The notes beneath the pieces are model-generated. The model ran no database searches. It had not been told where the DNA came from and worked only from the letters and a program-made list of their open reading frames with translations. This document shows positions 10,415-21,382 of a DNA stretch of 64,000 nt, in pieces (the first letter of the stretch is position 1; each line of letters begins with the position of its first letter). The translations under genes were made by a program, and so were the position numbers. This DNA is from Azolla caroliniana. Lineage: Eukaryota > Polypodiophyta. The stretch is taken from contig JBHGNT010000008.1 in assembly GCA_043228905.1 (NCBI GenBank), forward strand, positions 22,320,001 through 22,384,000. Reading direction: 5' to 3'.

Positions 10415-12108
10415 TGTCGTACGTTACGCGTCAACCGTAATCCGGCCAAATGTGCATTCGGCGTCACTAGTGGGGCACTTCTCGGACACATCGTAAGCAA
10501 GGAAGGGATAGCGGTGGATCTGAACAAAATCAAGGTGATCATTGAAGCAAAGACTCCGACTAATGCCAAAGCCCTCAGCCGCTTCCTAGGTCAAATACGC
10601 TGGCATAGCCGCATGTTACGGTACTTGGCGGATTTTGTGACCTCATTACACGCCACCGTACATTGAATGCCCTTCAAGTGGACGACAATAGTAGAGAAAG
10701 CTTACGACGCACTCAAGATAATGTTAACCCAAGCACCGGTCATACAACCACACGATTGGACTAAACCGTTTCACGTCTTTGTGGATGCCTCAGATATAGC
10801 AATAGGCAGCGCATTAATGCAACTCACAGAGCCGAGTTGGTACAGACCGGTCTATTACGCCAATCATAAACTATCAACTACCGAGAGGAACTACTCCACA
10901 ACAGAGTGTGAAGCCTTGGGGATGATATATAGCATCAACAAATTCCGGCATTATCTGCTAGGGCGCAGATTTACGTTTCATGTCGATCACGCGGCGTTAC
11001 TGTATCTAGTTGAGAAACAAGCACTGACAGGGAAGTTGGCCAGATGAATGTTGTTGCTCCAGGAGTTCGATTTCGCAATTCAGCATCGGCCGGGCACGAA
11101 GCATGTCGTAGCTGATTTCTTAAGCAGAGTGGATAATGGCGATAATGAGGTGAGGGATGATGACAACTTTCCTAACGCTGATATTCTGAGGATCGCGACT
11201 ATGGCATCACAGGCAGAGACGAAATTTCCGAATTGTTGGTTGGTGGAAATGATGTACTTTTTGACCATGGGACTACTACCTCCGCAACTAAGGACGGATG
11301 AAAAGAAACGCCTGGCTATCCGCAGTCGTAACTTTTCCCTGGTCAAAGGAGTACTTTACCACAAGGGCAACAATAGGATCTGGCGACGCGGTATACGCCA
11401 GGATGAAAAGGAAGCTGTTCTGCGTGAAGCTCATTGCCGTACAGCTGGGGGACATTACGCGGGCGATGTTATGACCCGAAAAATATGGCAAGTAGGTCTA
11501 TGGTGGCCAACTACGCAGAAAGATGCTTATCAATACTATAGGCAATGTGATCTATGTCAACGGTTGGGGCAACCTATGGAGCTCGCACGGATGCCACACC
11601 AACCGGTTCTTCCGTTGGATCCATTCCGGAAATGGGGTCTAGATTTTGTCGGTCCCTTTACGCCGGCAGCGGCGCGGACTAGCAATAAGTACATTCTCGT
11701 AGCCACGGATTACTACACTAAGTGGGTAGAAGCAAAAGCGTTATGGGATAATACAGCGACATCCATGGCAAAATTTCTTTACGAATACATTTGGTGTCGG
11801 TTTGGTTGCCCAATTGAGCTCACTAGTGATCAAGGGAGCCAGTTTCTGAATTCGGTCATCTACAAGCTAACACACCATTACGCCATAGTGAATAAGAAGA
11901 GCACGCCATATTACCCGCAGGAGAATGGGTTAGCAGAGTCCACGGACAAGACCTTATAGACCATAATGAAAAAGATCATGAATGAGAATAGAACAAACTA
12001 GGATACCAAGCTGCACAGCGCCTTGTGGGCATATCGGACGAGTTACAAAACTATCGTACAGTCCACACCTTTCCGGCTACGTTTGGGTTAGAAACCGTAA
12101 TGCCCATC
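10385..12108 (+). pseudogene. Gypsy pol of element C: RT C-terminus, RNase H, integrase (5' part)
   Basis: The readable frame begins in the thumb of reverse transcriptase (HLRVCLEHCRTLRVNRNP, then KCAFGVTSGALLGHIVSKEG). The palm with YVDD is missing. RNase H follows (FVDASDIAIGSALMQL, YSTTECEALGMIYSINKFRHYL, FHVDHAALLYL). Then come the integrase zinc finger (H...H with CDLCQRLG) and core (WGLDFVGPF, LTSDQGSQFLNSV, YYPQENGLAE). Four in-frame stops occur near 10664, 11045, 11957 and 11999; two replace expected W and two expected R/Q, as expected from C-to-T decay. The frame is broken at 12108 by copia F and continues at 31492. Confidence 0.9.
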
Positions 12109-12488
12109 TGTAAAATGTAACGTGCGGAAGCTATATGAAACACAGAATATCGACAGAGGAAAAAGTAGGTTTAATGGAGAGCTTAAGACACAATGTACGC
12201 GGGAGAGATAGAGAGGGAATGAACGCACAGAAAAACTAAATTCAAAATAATGTGTAAAACTCTATAAATAGGATGTGCTCAGGGAGCACTTTTATACAAG
12301 TTCATATGGACTGACAGAAGTACTAACACGTACTTCAATGCTCATAACTGAGCTCCTACACTAACTACCAAATATATTCCCTTGCGGAATATCTGTTCAA
12401 TGACCTCTTCGTTTCCGCACCGATCCGGCCTCTTGTTGCGCACCGGTTTACGCACCGATCCGGCCAATGTTGAGCTTGTAACTCAACA
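12109..12488 (-). repeat. 3' LTR of element F (380 bp)
   Basis: TGTAAAATGTAACGTGCGG...GTAACTCAACA. It is highly similar to 31088-31491 but shorter; the right copy carries about 24 extra bases around CACACCAGTTTACGCATCGG. Confidence 0.88.
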
Positions 12489-12975
12489 CTCCCCCTCAAG
12501 CTCAAGTTGAGGCTCTTCCGGTCCTATGCTCTGGTTTCTCTTGACTTTACGCCTCGCTCGCGCTCCTCAACCCATTCTATTCTGCGCACCTTGACCCTTA
12601 CGGTTGGCTTGTCTACTTGTGTAGCCTTTCTCAGTTTCCTTGTTGCCACGGTGTTGGCGCCTCTTCCACTGCCCTTTTCTCCGCATGACCTTCAATTGAT
12701 TTGGCATCTCCGAATCGACTGTCTCCAATTTGTCTCCGCTTTTGTCCAAATTGGCTGGCTCCAATTCATCCTCAATTTTGGCCTTCTCGCCCTTGTTGGC
12801 TTCATCTCCCCCATACTTGGCTGGTTCCGGCTCTTTCTTTCTGTTGTTGCCCTCTCGTCACTTCCGGACTCTTCTGTGCATCCACATTCGGCTTCTTCAG
12901 CCAACACTAAATCGAATTCGTCATCCGATTTGGTGTCATGGTCACTTCCGCTCCTTTCCGTGGTCTTATGGGACT
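12489..12975 (-). other. Spacer between two polypurine tracts of element F
   Basis: Read on the minus strand, the RNase H C-terminus (LNVPNLRG) runs into a first polypurine tract at 12976-12988 (plus CTCCCCCTCAAG). About 470 bp of non-conserved sequence follow, then a second tract at 12489-12500 (plus CTCCCCCTCAAG) directly before the LTR. No conserved gene is seen in the spacer. Confidence 0.6.
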
Positions 12976-13846
12976 TTTCTCCCCCTCAAGTTCGGCACGT
13001 TGAGGCGCCGCAAACCAAGCGCACCCGAGAATTGCCATAACTTGTCCAGACCAAGGGGCTTGCTTAAAATGTTGGCGTGTTGCCGATTCGTCGAAACATA
13101 TTGAAGTTCAACTTCACCAAAGAGGACACGCTCACAGACAAAGTGGTAGTGCACCTCAATGTGCTTAGTTCGGGCGTGAAAGACGGGGTTCTTCGCAGGT
13201 TGGATGCTGTTGAGGTTGTCGTAGTAGATTGTCGTTGGATCGGACACCTCCACCTGTAGATCCTTAAGTAGCTGCTTCAGCCATATGGCTTCGCATGTTG
13301 TGACAACCGCTCCTCGATAATTAGCCTCTTTGCTCGACAGTGCAACTGTCGGCTGCTTCTTGCTACTCCACGCGATCGCGGCACTCCTAAGGGAGAACAC
13401 GAATCTGGATGTGGATCCACAATCTCCGACGTTTCTGGCCTAGTCGGCATCCATATAGCCGACTAGTTGCACGACAATACCGGTCCGATATAGTAGCCCC
13501 CCGTCCTTAGTACCAGTGACGTACCTAAGTACGCGTTGCGCGCACTGAAGGTGCTCCTCGGTTGACCGCGCCATGAACTGACTAATTAAGCCGACCGGGT
13601 AACTGAGGTCCGATCAGGTGATAGTCAAGTATATGAGGCTTCCGACAATCTGTAGGAACCTTTTCTGGTCATAGACCTTTCCAGAGTCGGGGCGAAGCTT
13701 CATAGTTCTGTCGAGAGCAGTAGAGATGGACTTATAGTCCGCCATCCCGAACTTGAAGAGCATACTCAACATGTAATGTTGTTGGTTGATAAGTATGCCT
13801 TTGGGGGTTCAGATCACTTCGATCCCGAGAAAGTAATGAAGGTTCA
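12976..13846 (-). pseudogene. RT C-terminus and RNase H of copia element F
   Basis: The minus-strand readings include HYFLGIEVI, MLFKFGMADYKS, IAWSSKKQPTVALSSKEA, AIWLKQLLKDL and FHARTKHIEVHYHFVCERV. These are copia RT and RNase H motifs. The frame is broken by several stops, for example directly after IEVI (TGA for R). The part before HYFLGIEV, including YVDD, is missing because the sequence changes to gypsy gag at about 13847. Confidence 0.85.
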
Positions 13847-15356
13847 CCCTTGGAGCATTTTCCTCTGTATTTTGTCTTTTTCTCTTCATGAGATCCACAA
13901 GAAGATTGTGGAACTCCTTCGTCGTTATTCCGAGTAATTCCCAAAGCGAAAAATCTACCCGGCTATCGAGGATTCTCTCCTCGAACACCTTTTTTAAGTC
14001 CGTTCGTTGCTCAATATCCGAAGCGTGTTTGAATGCCGGAATTGTTTTTTCTTTCCTGTTTCCTTCGAAGTTCCAACTCTTCAGCGTCTTTGATGGTCCG
14101 ACCGCATCATCCGTGCGCTGTCGTTTCTCATCTACATACACCTCATGTAATTGGCATAGGGCATACACGCTATTCTTATCGACTGGGCACTCCCATCCCG
14201 TAGCTTCTCGGATGCCTTCCGCAGTGCTTCATATCTCATTAGAGTCAGCCTTCTTGGGGTTTTCTAGCACTTCCGGCCAAAAAGACGCCTTTTCTCCACA
14301 TGACTCACCCACACATATCCCCCCGGTTGTTGCATAATTGCTTTTTGCCGCTATTTCCTCCTCTAGGACATTCTTCATGCCGCCTTTTCGGAATTTTGGT
14401 CGGAGTGGCTTCGGAGAGTCCATCGAATGAATCTGATTTCCCTTGTAGTAGATAAGGTCCCGTCGTAGCGCCTCCTTGTGCTCGTCGCAATCCCTCCGAT
14501 CATGTTCGGTGCTATCGCACCATATGCATCGACAGTCCATATACTTGGAACTTGTGGGACGGTCATCCGACTTCTTCACCATCGCGATTTTCAGATTCTC
14601 CATCTCGTTCAACAACTACTCCACCGTGGTTGCATCGATTCCCTTCTCGGTCATAGTCTCTCGAGTCCATTGTTGATGGTCTTCCAATCCGGATCTTGGT
14701 TTCGGAATTGGTTCCGAAACCTTCTTTTCTTCACTACCATGCCATTGCCCCCTCTTTGTGTAACACGCGACGATATCCCGCATGTTTTCCCATGTATTGG
14801 TGAGGCCACTCTAAGTAGTGGTGTCCTCTAGAAGCATTCCAAGATCTTTCCGGTCCCGGACATCCACAACTCGTAAGAACATGATCACTTTTTCCGGTGC
14901 GAGGATAGCTTGATCTCTCGCGGACAACCTCCCAAACCGACTTTTGAATGCCGAAAACACATTGAGGACCTTTAACCCCTTCTCTAGTGTTTCCACCCAA
15001 TCTTCGAATCCCCTCCGCGTTGCCTTGGAGGAGTCCTCGATACTAAACGTGGTCTTTAGCGCTTCTTCAAATGCTTCCCACATCGGATTTTGTTGTCGTA
15101 TCCCGTGGATACTCCCTTGAAGCCCGTCCGTACCCACCCGATTGAAGGATGTCACCTGTAATCCTTCCAATATTTCGTACCGTAGCATTTCCTCGTAATC
15201 CCGCAAATATCGTGACACATCCTTCCTATTGAATTGGTTGTTCCATTGCACGAGCCGCTCTACTGCCGCGGCAATCTCCGACATCGCACATTGTTCTTGT
15301 AACATCTGCTCGAACATCGCCATCATGTTGTTAGTTTCCGGTTGATTTTCCATCTC
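13847..15356 (-). pseudogene. gag region of gypsy element G
   Basis: The minus-strand gag frame starts MENQPETNNMMAMFEQML at 15353. It reads VQWNNQFNRKDVSRYLRDYE, a WEAFEEALKTTFS core and RDQAILAPEKVIMFL, typical gypsy gag features. A C-x2-C-type cluster (CRCIWCDSTEHDRRDC) follows, then a region with DLKKVFEERILDSRVDFSLWE. It is broken by stops. The same family is found in J near 55860-56750 (DIETSAGLKKVLQSRILDNKVE). At 13847 it is joined, in frame over the last codons, to copia RT of F. Element D sits 3 bp upstream of its start codon. Confidence 0.8.
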
Positions 15357-15361
15357 CTTGC

Positions 15362-15449
15362 TGTTGGAGACAATGTCGTCTTTGCGGAAGATCAAGAAGC
15401 ATTCGATTCTTCTCTGTACCTGCGTATGACAGTTTGTAGGTCGTTGCAC

Positions 15450-15481
<32 letters not shown>

Positions 15482-15653
15482 GCACAAAAGACTCTTTATT
15501 CCATAAAGCAATAATACAACATCCAACCTTACAAGAAGGTTACAAGGTCACTATATATAGTGACCGACTTAGGGCAACTACCCTTTATGCTAATTACATA
15601 AATGGCCAAAACGGGATAGTGTGAATACGTCCATTATACACATGTATTCGACA
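15362..15653 (-). repeat. 3' LTR of element D
   Basis: 292 bp. It contains a GA microsatellite near 15450-15475 and the block ACTATATATAGTGACC (15551-15566), a self-complementary TATA-like sequence that is probably the core promoter. Confidence 0.95.
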
Positions 15654-15846
15654 CTCCCCCGTAATGGGCGTATACATGGGTTATCTAAGATTACAGGTAT
15701 AGACTTAGGTTCTCGGACATATCAGCTTTGTTCGAGTCGGCAGGGTCCGAAGGCAGAAGACCGAACTGGTCGGGTCGGAACAGTTGAAGCCGATCATTAA
15801 GGAACTGATGTCGGTTGTCGGGAACCATCCTGCTCTGTGTCCGGCT

Positions 15847-18800
15847 CTAACCGGACTGGTTTGTCGTTACGCCCATCTGATGCCGAAGAGACCGAAAACG
15901 GTCTGCCGAAAGACACTTGGTCATTCCATCTGCGACATTGTCGGTTGTGGATATTTTCTCTAGACCGATTTTCCCTGAAATGACGCAGTCCCGAACGAAG
16001 TGATATCGAACGTCGATATGCTTGGAGGCGTTGTGGTGAACCGGATTTTTCGACAGGGCAACAACACCTTGAATGTCGCTATAGACAACTGGGGCCGAGT
16101 CATGGTCGACTTGTCGAAACGTGTGCGCCAGCCGACCGAGCCACAAAGCTTCTTTTGCTGCGTCGGACGCAGCTACATATTCTGCTTCGGTCGTTGAGGT
16201 CGCTGTGCACTCCTGAAGTTTCGACTTCCACGAAATTGCTCCATTGCCGAATTTGAAGCAGTATCCGGTTGTTGATTTCCGACTGTCTATACAGCCGGCG
16301 AAGTCCGAGTCGGTGTAACCGACTACGCCTGAGGTTCGGTTCGGACCGAAAAGAATGCCATGGTCTTTTGTGCCAGCCAGATATCTGAACACATGCTTGA
16401 CTGCGTTCCAATGCGATCGGCCGGGATTGTGCATAAATCTGCTAACGACTCCTACGGCATGAGAGATATCAGGCCGTGTCGCGACCATCAGGTACATAAG
16501 GGAGCCGACTGCCGGTGCATACGGTACCGACTTCATATCTTCCCCCTCCGGACCGGATGTCGGGCAGTCTCGCTGAGAGAGCCGAAGATTCATGGGAAGC
16601 GGGGTTGAAGCAGATTTGGCTGATTGCATGTTGAAGCGTTCCAAGACACGTCCGATATAGTCGGTCTGAGACAAAAAAAGATGTCGTTTATTGCGATGCC
16701 GACTAATCTTCATGCCAAGGATGTGTCGTGCCGGACCGAGGTCCTTCATGGCAAACTTCAACCGCAGTTGCCGAATGAGATCGGCAAGTTCGCCCGCGTG
16801 GCGTCCAGAAATTAGCATGTCGTCCACGTAGATGATGAGGAAGATGGGTGATCCATCTTGAGTTGTGTTGGTAAAAAGACAATGGTCCTCATCGCTTTTT
16901 GAGAAGCCGATCGATTGGATGAAGTCGTCGAACTTCTTGTACCATTGTCGCGGTGCCTGTTTGAGGCCGTATAGACTCTTCCTGAGTCGGCAGACTAGAT
17001 GTTCTTGGCCAGTTGCCACGAAGCCTTTTGGCTGCTCCATATAAATTTCCTCCTCGAGATCGCCATGGAGGAAGGCTGTTTTGACATCTAGCTGAATCAG
17101 CTCCAAGTTGTCGGCTGCCACTACGCCGAGCAGAAAGCGGAGGGTTGTCATTTTCACCACTGGTGAAAAAATCTCGTCGAAGTCGACGCCATATTCTTGT
17201 CGGAAGCCCTTCGCAACTAATCTGGCCTTGTACTTTGGGGTGGTCGAATCAGACGTCTCTTTTAGTCGATAAACCCACTTGCAAGGAAGAGCACGTCGGT
17301 TCCTAGGTAATTCGACCAGATCCCAAGTCTTGTTTGCCCGAATGGAGTGCATTTCCGACTCCATCGCCAGATGCCAGGTGGCTGAATCGACAGATGTCGA
17401 TGCTTCTTCGTAAGACGTCGGTTCGCCGGCGTCGGTGAAGAAGACTCCAGGAGAGTACCTCTCCGGAGGTTGCGACAGTCTCTCGGATCGTCGAGGTAAG
17501 ATTGGACTGGTCGCATCGGGTATCAAGGTCGGATGGTCCGAAAGCGGATTGTTCTGCTGTGCCGAGTCGGAGTTGTCCGAGTCGGTGGTGTAAGGTTCAG
17601 CTACCCGTGAGGCTGACCGTGTGTTGAGAGCGGGGCCTTCTTGAAGGGTCGGCACATCGGAAAATGTTACCCTTCGGACTTCGATCGGTTTTTCGACTGA
17701 TGGATTCATAGCCGACTCGTTGAACACAACGTCCGAACTTCGAACGATTTGTCTGCGTTCGGGGTCCCAGAGTCGGTATCCCATTTCGCCGTCTGATCCA
17801 TAGCCAAGGAAAATGCATTTCCTGGACCGAGGTGCAAGTTTTCGGCGATCATCTTTCGGAATAAGGGCGTACGCCTCGCATCCGAAGATCCTCAGCTTGT
17901 CGTAATTCGGCTTACTGCCGATCCATAGTTCCTGAGGAATTTGAAGTCCTAGAGGTCTACTTGGCGACATATTGATTATGTGTACTGTCGTGAGTAGAGC
18001 CTCTGCCCAGAAGCCATCCGACAGTCCGGAGTGTTGGAGCATGGAAACTATCCGTTCTTGGATTGTCCGATTCATGCGTTCGGCAATCCCGTTTTGCTCC
18101 GGACTGTGTGGTGCCGTAAATTCACGTCGGATGCCGCGTTGTCGGCAGAATTTGACGAATTCTTCGGATTTGAACTCTCCCCCGTTGTCGGTCCGAAAGC
18201 ATTTCAGTTTTCGGTCGGTTTGATTTTCTACCATAGCGAGCCAATCGGTGAAGATCGAGAAGACCCGATCTTTGGTGCGAATTGGATAAGCCCACACCTT
18301 TCGAGTCGAATCGTCAATAAAACTGACGAAGTAAGAGGCACCGCCTAGAGACTGATGCGGCATTGGGCCACAGACGTCCGAATGGACTAAATCAAGAGGT
18401 CTCGTTTCTCTTGGTGCTGATGTCGGGTGTGATGCGGCTACTTGTTTGCCATACTGGCAATGCTCGCAGAATTGATGGTCGGAGAAGGAGAGTTTGGGGA
18501 TGTATCCGGCTCTAGATAGGTGCGTGATGCCGGCCTTGCTGAGGTGTCCTAATCTTCGGTGCCATAGTGATGACACAGGAATATCCACCAAAAACAGGTT
18601 ACCCTCTCTGAGCGTAACATGTAACGGATACAGGGAGTGTATCTTGGGTCCTCTAGCAAGCAGGAGGTTCCCCCTGTGGAGTGTCCACCCTCCCGAAGAA
18701 AAACCGGCACGAATGCCGTCTTCATCTAGTTGTCCGACTGAGATCAATGGCCTTGAGAGCTCGGGTACATGTCGGACATTGTGGAGTACAAGTGTAGATC

Positions 18801-19881
18801 CACCTGCAAGGTTGAGCTCTACTGTGCCGATTCCGATGATGTCACAGTGTTGTGAGTTGCCGACTCGAACTGAGTCGTAGTGACGGATCGTATATTGCCG
18901 AAATTGGGATCGATGAGGAGTCACGTGAAATGACGCGCCCGAATCTAAGAGCCATGTGCTCGATTCTTCAGTCGTGAGTAGAACTTCTGATCCGACTGGA
19001 TTTTCGATTGATAGTATATTCGGGTCGTCTGGTAGCACATCAGCTGAGAAGCTGACGTAATTGATCTCCTCATGCCGGCCACTCTTCTTGTCTGATCTCT
19101 GAGACTTGTCATTCTTGTTCTTGAGTGCGCGGCAGTCGGCTTTGATGTGTCCGGGTTTCTTGCAATAGTTGCAGATTCGGTTATCCCGTGACTGGCTCCG
19201 TCTTCGCTGATTGTTCGGCGGTCGTGAGGAATCTCTTCCTCGTATGTTCGATCGGTCTGTCGAACCTTGTACTACGTAAGCGTCGTCTGTTGAGTCTTTG
19301 GCAAAAGACTTTCTCCGAGCTGCTTCGGTCAGAATTGCGCTCGTGACTTCGGAGTATTTGACAGCCGTGGTGGACGTGTTGCACACAGTTGTGACGAAAG
19401 TTTCCCATGATGAGGGAAGGCTACTCATGAGTATCATTGCTCTGAGTTCATCCTCGATTGCCGTCCCCTGAGATGAGATTTGGGAGCTTATACTTTCGTA
19501 CTCATTGAGATGTGCTTGGACCGAATCGGATTCTTTCATCCGCAAGTTGTAGAGGCGCCGGATCAGAAACATCTTCGTTGCGGCGACCTTCTTTTCGTAA
19601 GTGTCCGACAGTGTTTTCCACAGTTCGAATGCTGTCGTACACGATTGCACCGTAAAGTATACCGATTCCGATAGGTGCATCCGAATCGTGGCGCGGACGA
19701 TTCTGTCCAGCTTCTGCCACTCAATTGGTTTGTATCCTTCTGGAGGTTCTTCATTTTCGATGGGATCGATTTGCCCCTTGACTATGAGATAGTCCTGCAT
19801 TTGCTCCTTCCAGAAGTTAAAGTTCGATCCATCGAACTTTCGTAGACTCATTTCTGACGAGCCGGATGTTGATGCCATCAA
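15847..19881 (-). CDS. gag-pol polyprotein of copia element D (1344 aa, intact)
   Basis: Single uninterrupted frame encoding the whole Ty1/copia polyprotein, which makes the particle protein, protease, integrase and reverse transcriptase/RNase H. Approximate residues: gag 11-205 (DGSNFNFWKEQMQDYL); zinc knuckle CNYCKKPGHIKADC 237-250; aspartic protease LLDSGASFHVT with D313; integrase zinc finger H441/H445/C472/C475; catalytic D502, D565 and E601 (HSDVCGP, RTDNGGEF, NGIAERMNRT); GKS-like linker; RT 855-1100 with KTAFLHGDLEEEIYM and YVDD at 1018-1021; RNase H about 1195-1335 with YTDSDFAGCID and STTEAEYVAASDA. All catalytic residues are present. The upstream in-frame MM start at 19881 was chosen; M at residue 11 (MSLRKF) aligns with the start of A. 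The leader between primer-binding site and ATG is about 680 bp. Confidence 0.97.
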   Translation of the reverse strand: MMASTSGSSEMSLRKFDGSNFNFWKEQMQDYLIVKGQIDPIENEEPPEGYKPIEWQKLDRIVRATIRMHLSESVYFTVQSCTTAFELWKTLSDTYEKKVAATKMFLIRRLYNLRMKESDSVQAHLNEYESISSQISSQGTAIEDELRAMILMSSLPSSWETFVTTVCNTSTTAVKYSEVTSAILTEAARRKSFAKDSTDDAYVVQGSTDRSNIRGRDSSRPPNNQRRRSQSRDNRICNYCKKPGHIKADCRALKNKNDKSQRSDKKSGRHEEINYVSFSADVLPDDPNILSIENPVGSEVLLTTEESSTWLLDSGASFHVTPHRSQFRQYTIRHYDSVRVGNSQHCDIIGIGTVELNLAGGSTLVLHNVRHVPELSRPLISVGQLDEDGIRAGFSSGGWTLHRGNLLLARGPKIHSLYPLHVTLREGNLFLVDIPVSSLWHRRLGHLSKAGITHLSRAGYIPKLSFSDHQFCEHCQYGKQVAASHPTSAPRETRPLDLVHSDVCGPMPHQSLGGASYFVSFIDDSTRKVWAYPIRTKDRVFSIFTDWLAMVENQTDRKLKCFRTDNGGEFKSEEFVKFCRQRGIRREFTAPHSPEQNGIAERMNRTIQERIVSMLQHSGLSDGFWAEALLTTVHIINMSPSRPLGLQIPQELWIGSKPNYDKLRIFGCEAYALIPKDDRRKLAPRSRKCIFLGYGSDGEMGYRLWDPERRQIVRSSDVVFNESAMNPSVEKPIEVRRVTFSDVPTLQEGPALNTRSASRVAEPYTTDSDNSDSAQQNNPLSDHPTLIPDATSPILPRRSERLSQPPERYSPGVFFTDAGEPTSYEEASTSVDSATWHLAMESEMHSIRANKTWDLVELPRNRRALPCKWVYRLKETSDSTTPKYKARLVAKGFRQEYGVDFDEIFSPVVKMTTLRFLLGVVAADNLELIQLDVKTAFLHGDLEEEIYMEQPKGFVATGQEHLVCRLRKSLYGLKQAPRQWYKKFDDFIQSIGFSKSDEDHCLFTNTTQDGSPIFLIIYVDDMLISGRHAGELADLIRQLRLKFAMKDLGPARHILGMKISRHRNKRHLFLSQTDYIGRVLERFNMQSAKSASTPLPMNLRLSQRDCPTSGPEGEDMKSVPYAPAVGSLMYLMVATRPDISHAVGVVSRFMHNPGRSHWNAVKHVFRYLAGTKDHGILFGPNRTSGVVGYTDSDFAGCIDSRKSTTGYCFKFGNGAISWKSKLQECTATSTTEAEYVAASDAAKEALWLGRLAHTFRQVDHDSAPVVYSDIQGVVALSKNPVHHNASKHIDVRYHFVRDCVISGKIGLEKISTTDNVADGMTKCLSADRFRSLRHQMGVTTNQSG

Positions 19882-20558
19882 GTTTGGTTTCGGTTGGCGA
19901 AGCTCGGTTCGGAGTTGACTACGAACCTTGAAGGAGTGCAGCCGGTTGGCTCACCCGATATCGTTCTAGTCGGATTTGAACCCGAGTCGGTTCGGCTTCG
20001 GATATATGTATTTGTTGAACTTGCTCGAATTGACTCCGGTAGCTTGAGGGACAGAACCGACTGGTCTTCCCGGATGTTGCCGAGTCGGAGTGAGCCCGGT
20101 TCGCTTCGGATATATATGCCGAATACCGATTATTGAAACCGATTATCTGGACCGATTCTGCTTCGGGTGGCTGCAGCGACGAGAGAGACAGATCCAACTG
20201 ATCCTCTCGAATGTCGATCAGCCGGATGAAGCACGAATTGGGGTTGTTGTCTTGAGACCGATCTGCACCGAGTGGTTACAACGAGCGGCGAGCAGCGTTT
20301 GTTGACTACTTCGGATGCCGTTTAACCGAATGGAGCACGATCGTGTCAATGATACACAAGGGGATTTCACCTCGAGCGGTTACGATCACAAGGAACAGAG
20401 TACAACCTGATGGCTTACTCCAAGCAAGAGGATCTAACGCGATGAGGTGCAAAACCTCGTTTTTCTTTTGTTCTTCTTCTCTCTTTTTTCGAATGACGCA
20501 GGAAACCGAATGCTGAGACGACGGCCGACAGCGGATTGAAGGACCGACTACTGTGCAG

Positions 20559-20570
20559 GCTCTGATACCA
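20559..20570 (-). other. Primer-binding site of element D
   Basis: Plus GCTCTGATACCA, complement of TGGTATCAGAGC, two bases inside the 5' LTR. Confidence 0.95.
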
Positions 20571-20572
20571 GA

Positions 20573-20864
20573 TGTTGGAGACAATGTCGTCTTTGCGGAA
20601 GATCAAGAAGCATTCGATTCTTCTCTGTACCTGCGTATGACAGTTTGTAGGTCGTTGCACAGAGAGAGAGAGAGAGAGACAGAGACAGAGAGGCACAAAA
20701 GACTCTTTATTCCATAAAGCAATAATACAACATCCAACCTTACAAGAAGGTTACAAGGTCACTATATATAGTGACCGACTTAGGGCAACTACCCTTTATG
20801 CTAATTACATAAATGGCCAAAACGGGATAGTGTGAATACGTCCATTATACACATGTATTCGACA
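20573..20864 (-). repeat. 5' LTR of element D
   Basis: Right-hand LTR, 292 bp, one mismatch to the left LTR (C for G in the GA tract). Transcription of D should start in this copy and run toward lower coordinates. Confidence 0.95.
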
Positions 20865-20881
20865 CTTGCCACCCGGGTTTC

Positions 20882-21382
20882 ACGTCAGGTTCACCACTTC
20901 TGTTGTGCCTTTCGGCGCCGGATCGTTTACGTGAGTCAGGTGAGAACCGCTGGGGTTTTGGACTAGGAGAAAGAAGAATATGAGATAATGTTAGTTAGGA
21001 AAAGATTGCAAGAAGAAGATATGAAAATCGTGAATCCCACGAGTATAGTGTATTAATTGATACTTAGATTGTAAGAGAGAAATAGATGGCAAAAATTGGG
21101 AATCCCACGAATATTTTATATTAGTCAACCCTCGTAAAAATCAACAACCATATACATCTTTTCTCTCTTCCTTAGATAGTGATGGAAGAGACTAATCATT
21201 GCATCAGGCTTTTTCCTAAAGTGTTCATGCACACTAGATGTGGATGAGTTGCCTTTTTCAACCATGTTTTTTTTATTTCCTAAATATAGTGCTCATGCAC
21301 ACTAGATGTGCATGAGTAACTGGCTTGCGTTTTTCTTCCAAATAAAGTTTTCATGCACTCTAAAAGTGCATGATTTACTTTT
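20882..21382 (-). repeat. 5' LTR and primer region of gypsy element G
   Basis: The minus-strand order is LTR end GGCACAACA (20901-20909), then GAAG and TGGTGAACCTGACGTGAAACC as likely primer-binding region, the D insertion and the gag start. The LTR body runs right from 20901 (TGTTGTGCC). It contains three related stem-loops of the type TCATGCACACTAGATGTGCATGAG near 21222-21250, 21289-21313 and 21350-21374. Its far end is not seen because element H begins at 21383. Confidence 0.6.

Larger units (their letters stand above)
15357..20869 (-). mobile_element. Copia element D: complete, young and apparently intact
   Basis: Minus-strand Ty1/copia element of 5503 bp (15362-20864). The LTRs are 292 bp each, starting TGTTGGAGACAA and ending GTATTCGACA on the plus strand. 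They differ at one base, in the GA microsatellite. The 5-bp duplication CTTGC is perfect at 15357-15361 and 20865-20869. The minus-strand primer-binding site TGGTATCAGAGC (20559-20570) and polypurine tract (15654-15661, plus CTCCCCCG) are in place, and one uninterrupted 1344-codon frame encodes all domains. It is inserted 3 bp in front of the gag start of gypsy G. All parts needed for autonomous movement are visible. Confidence 0.97.
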
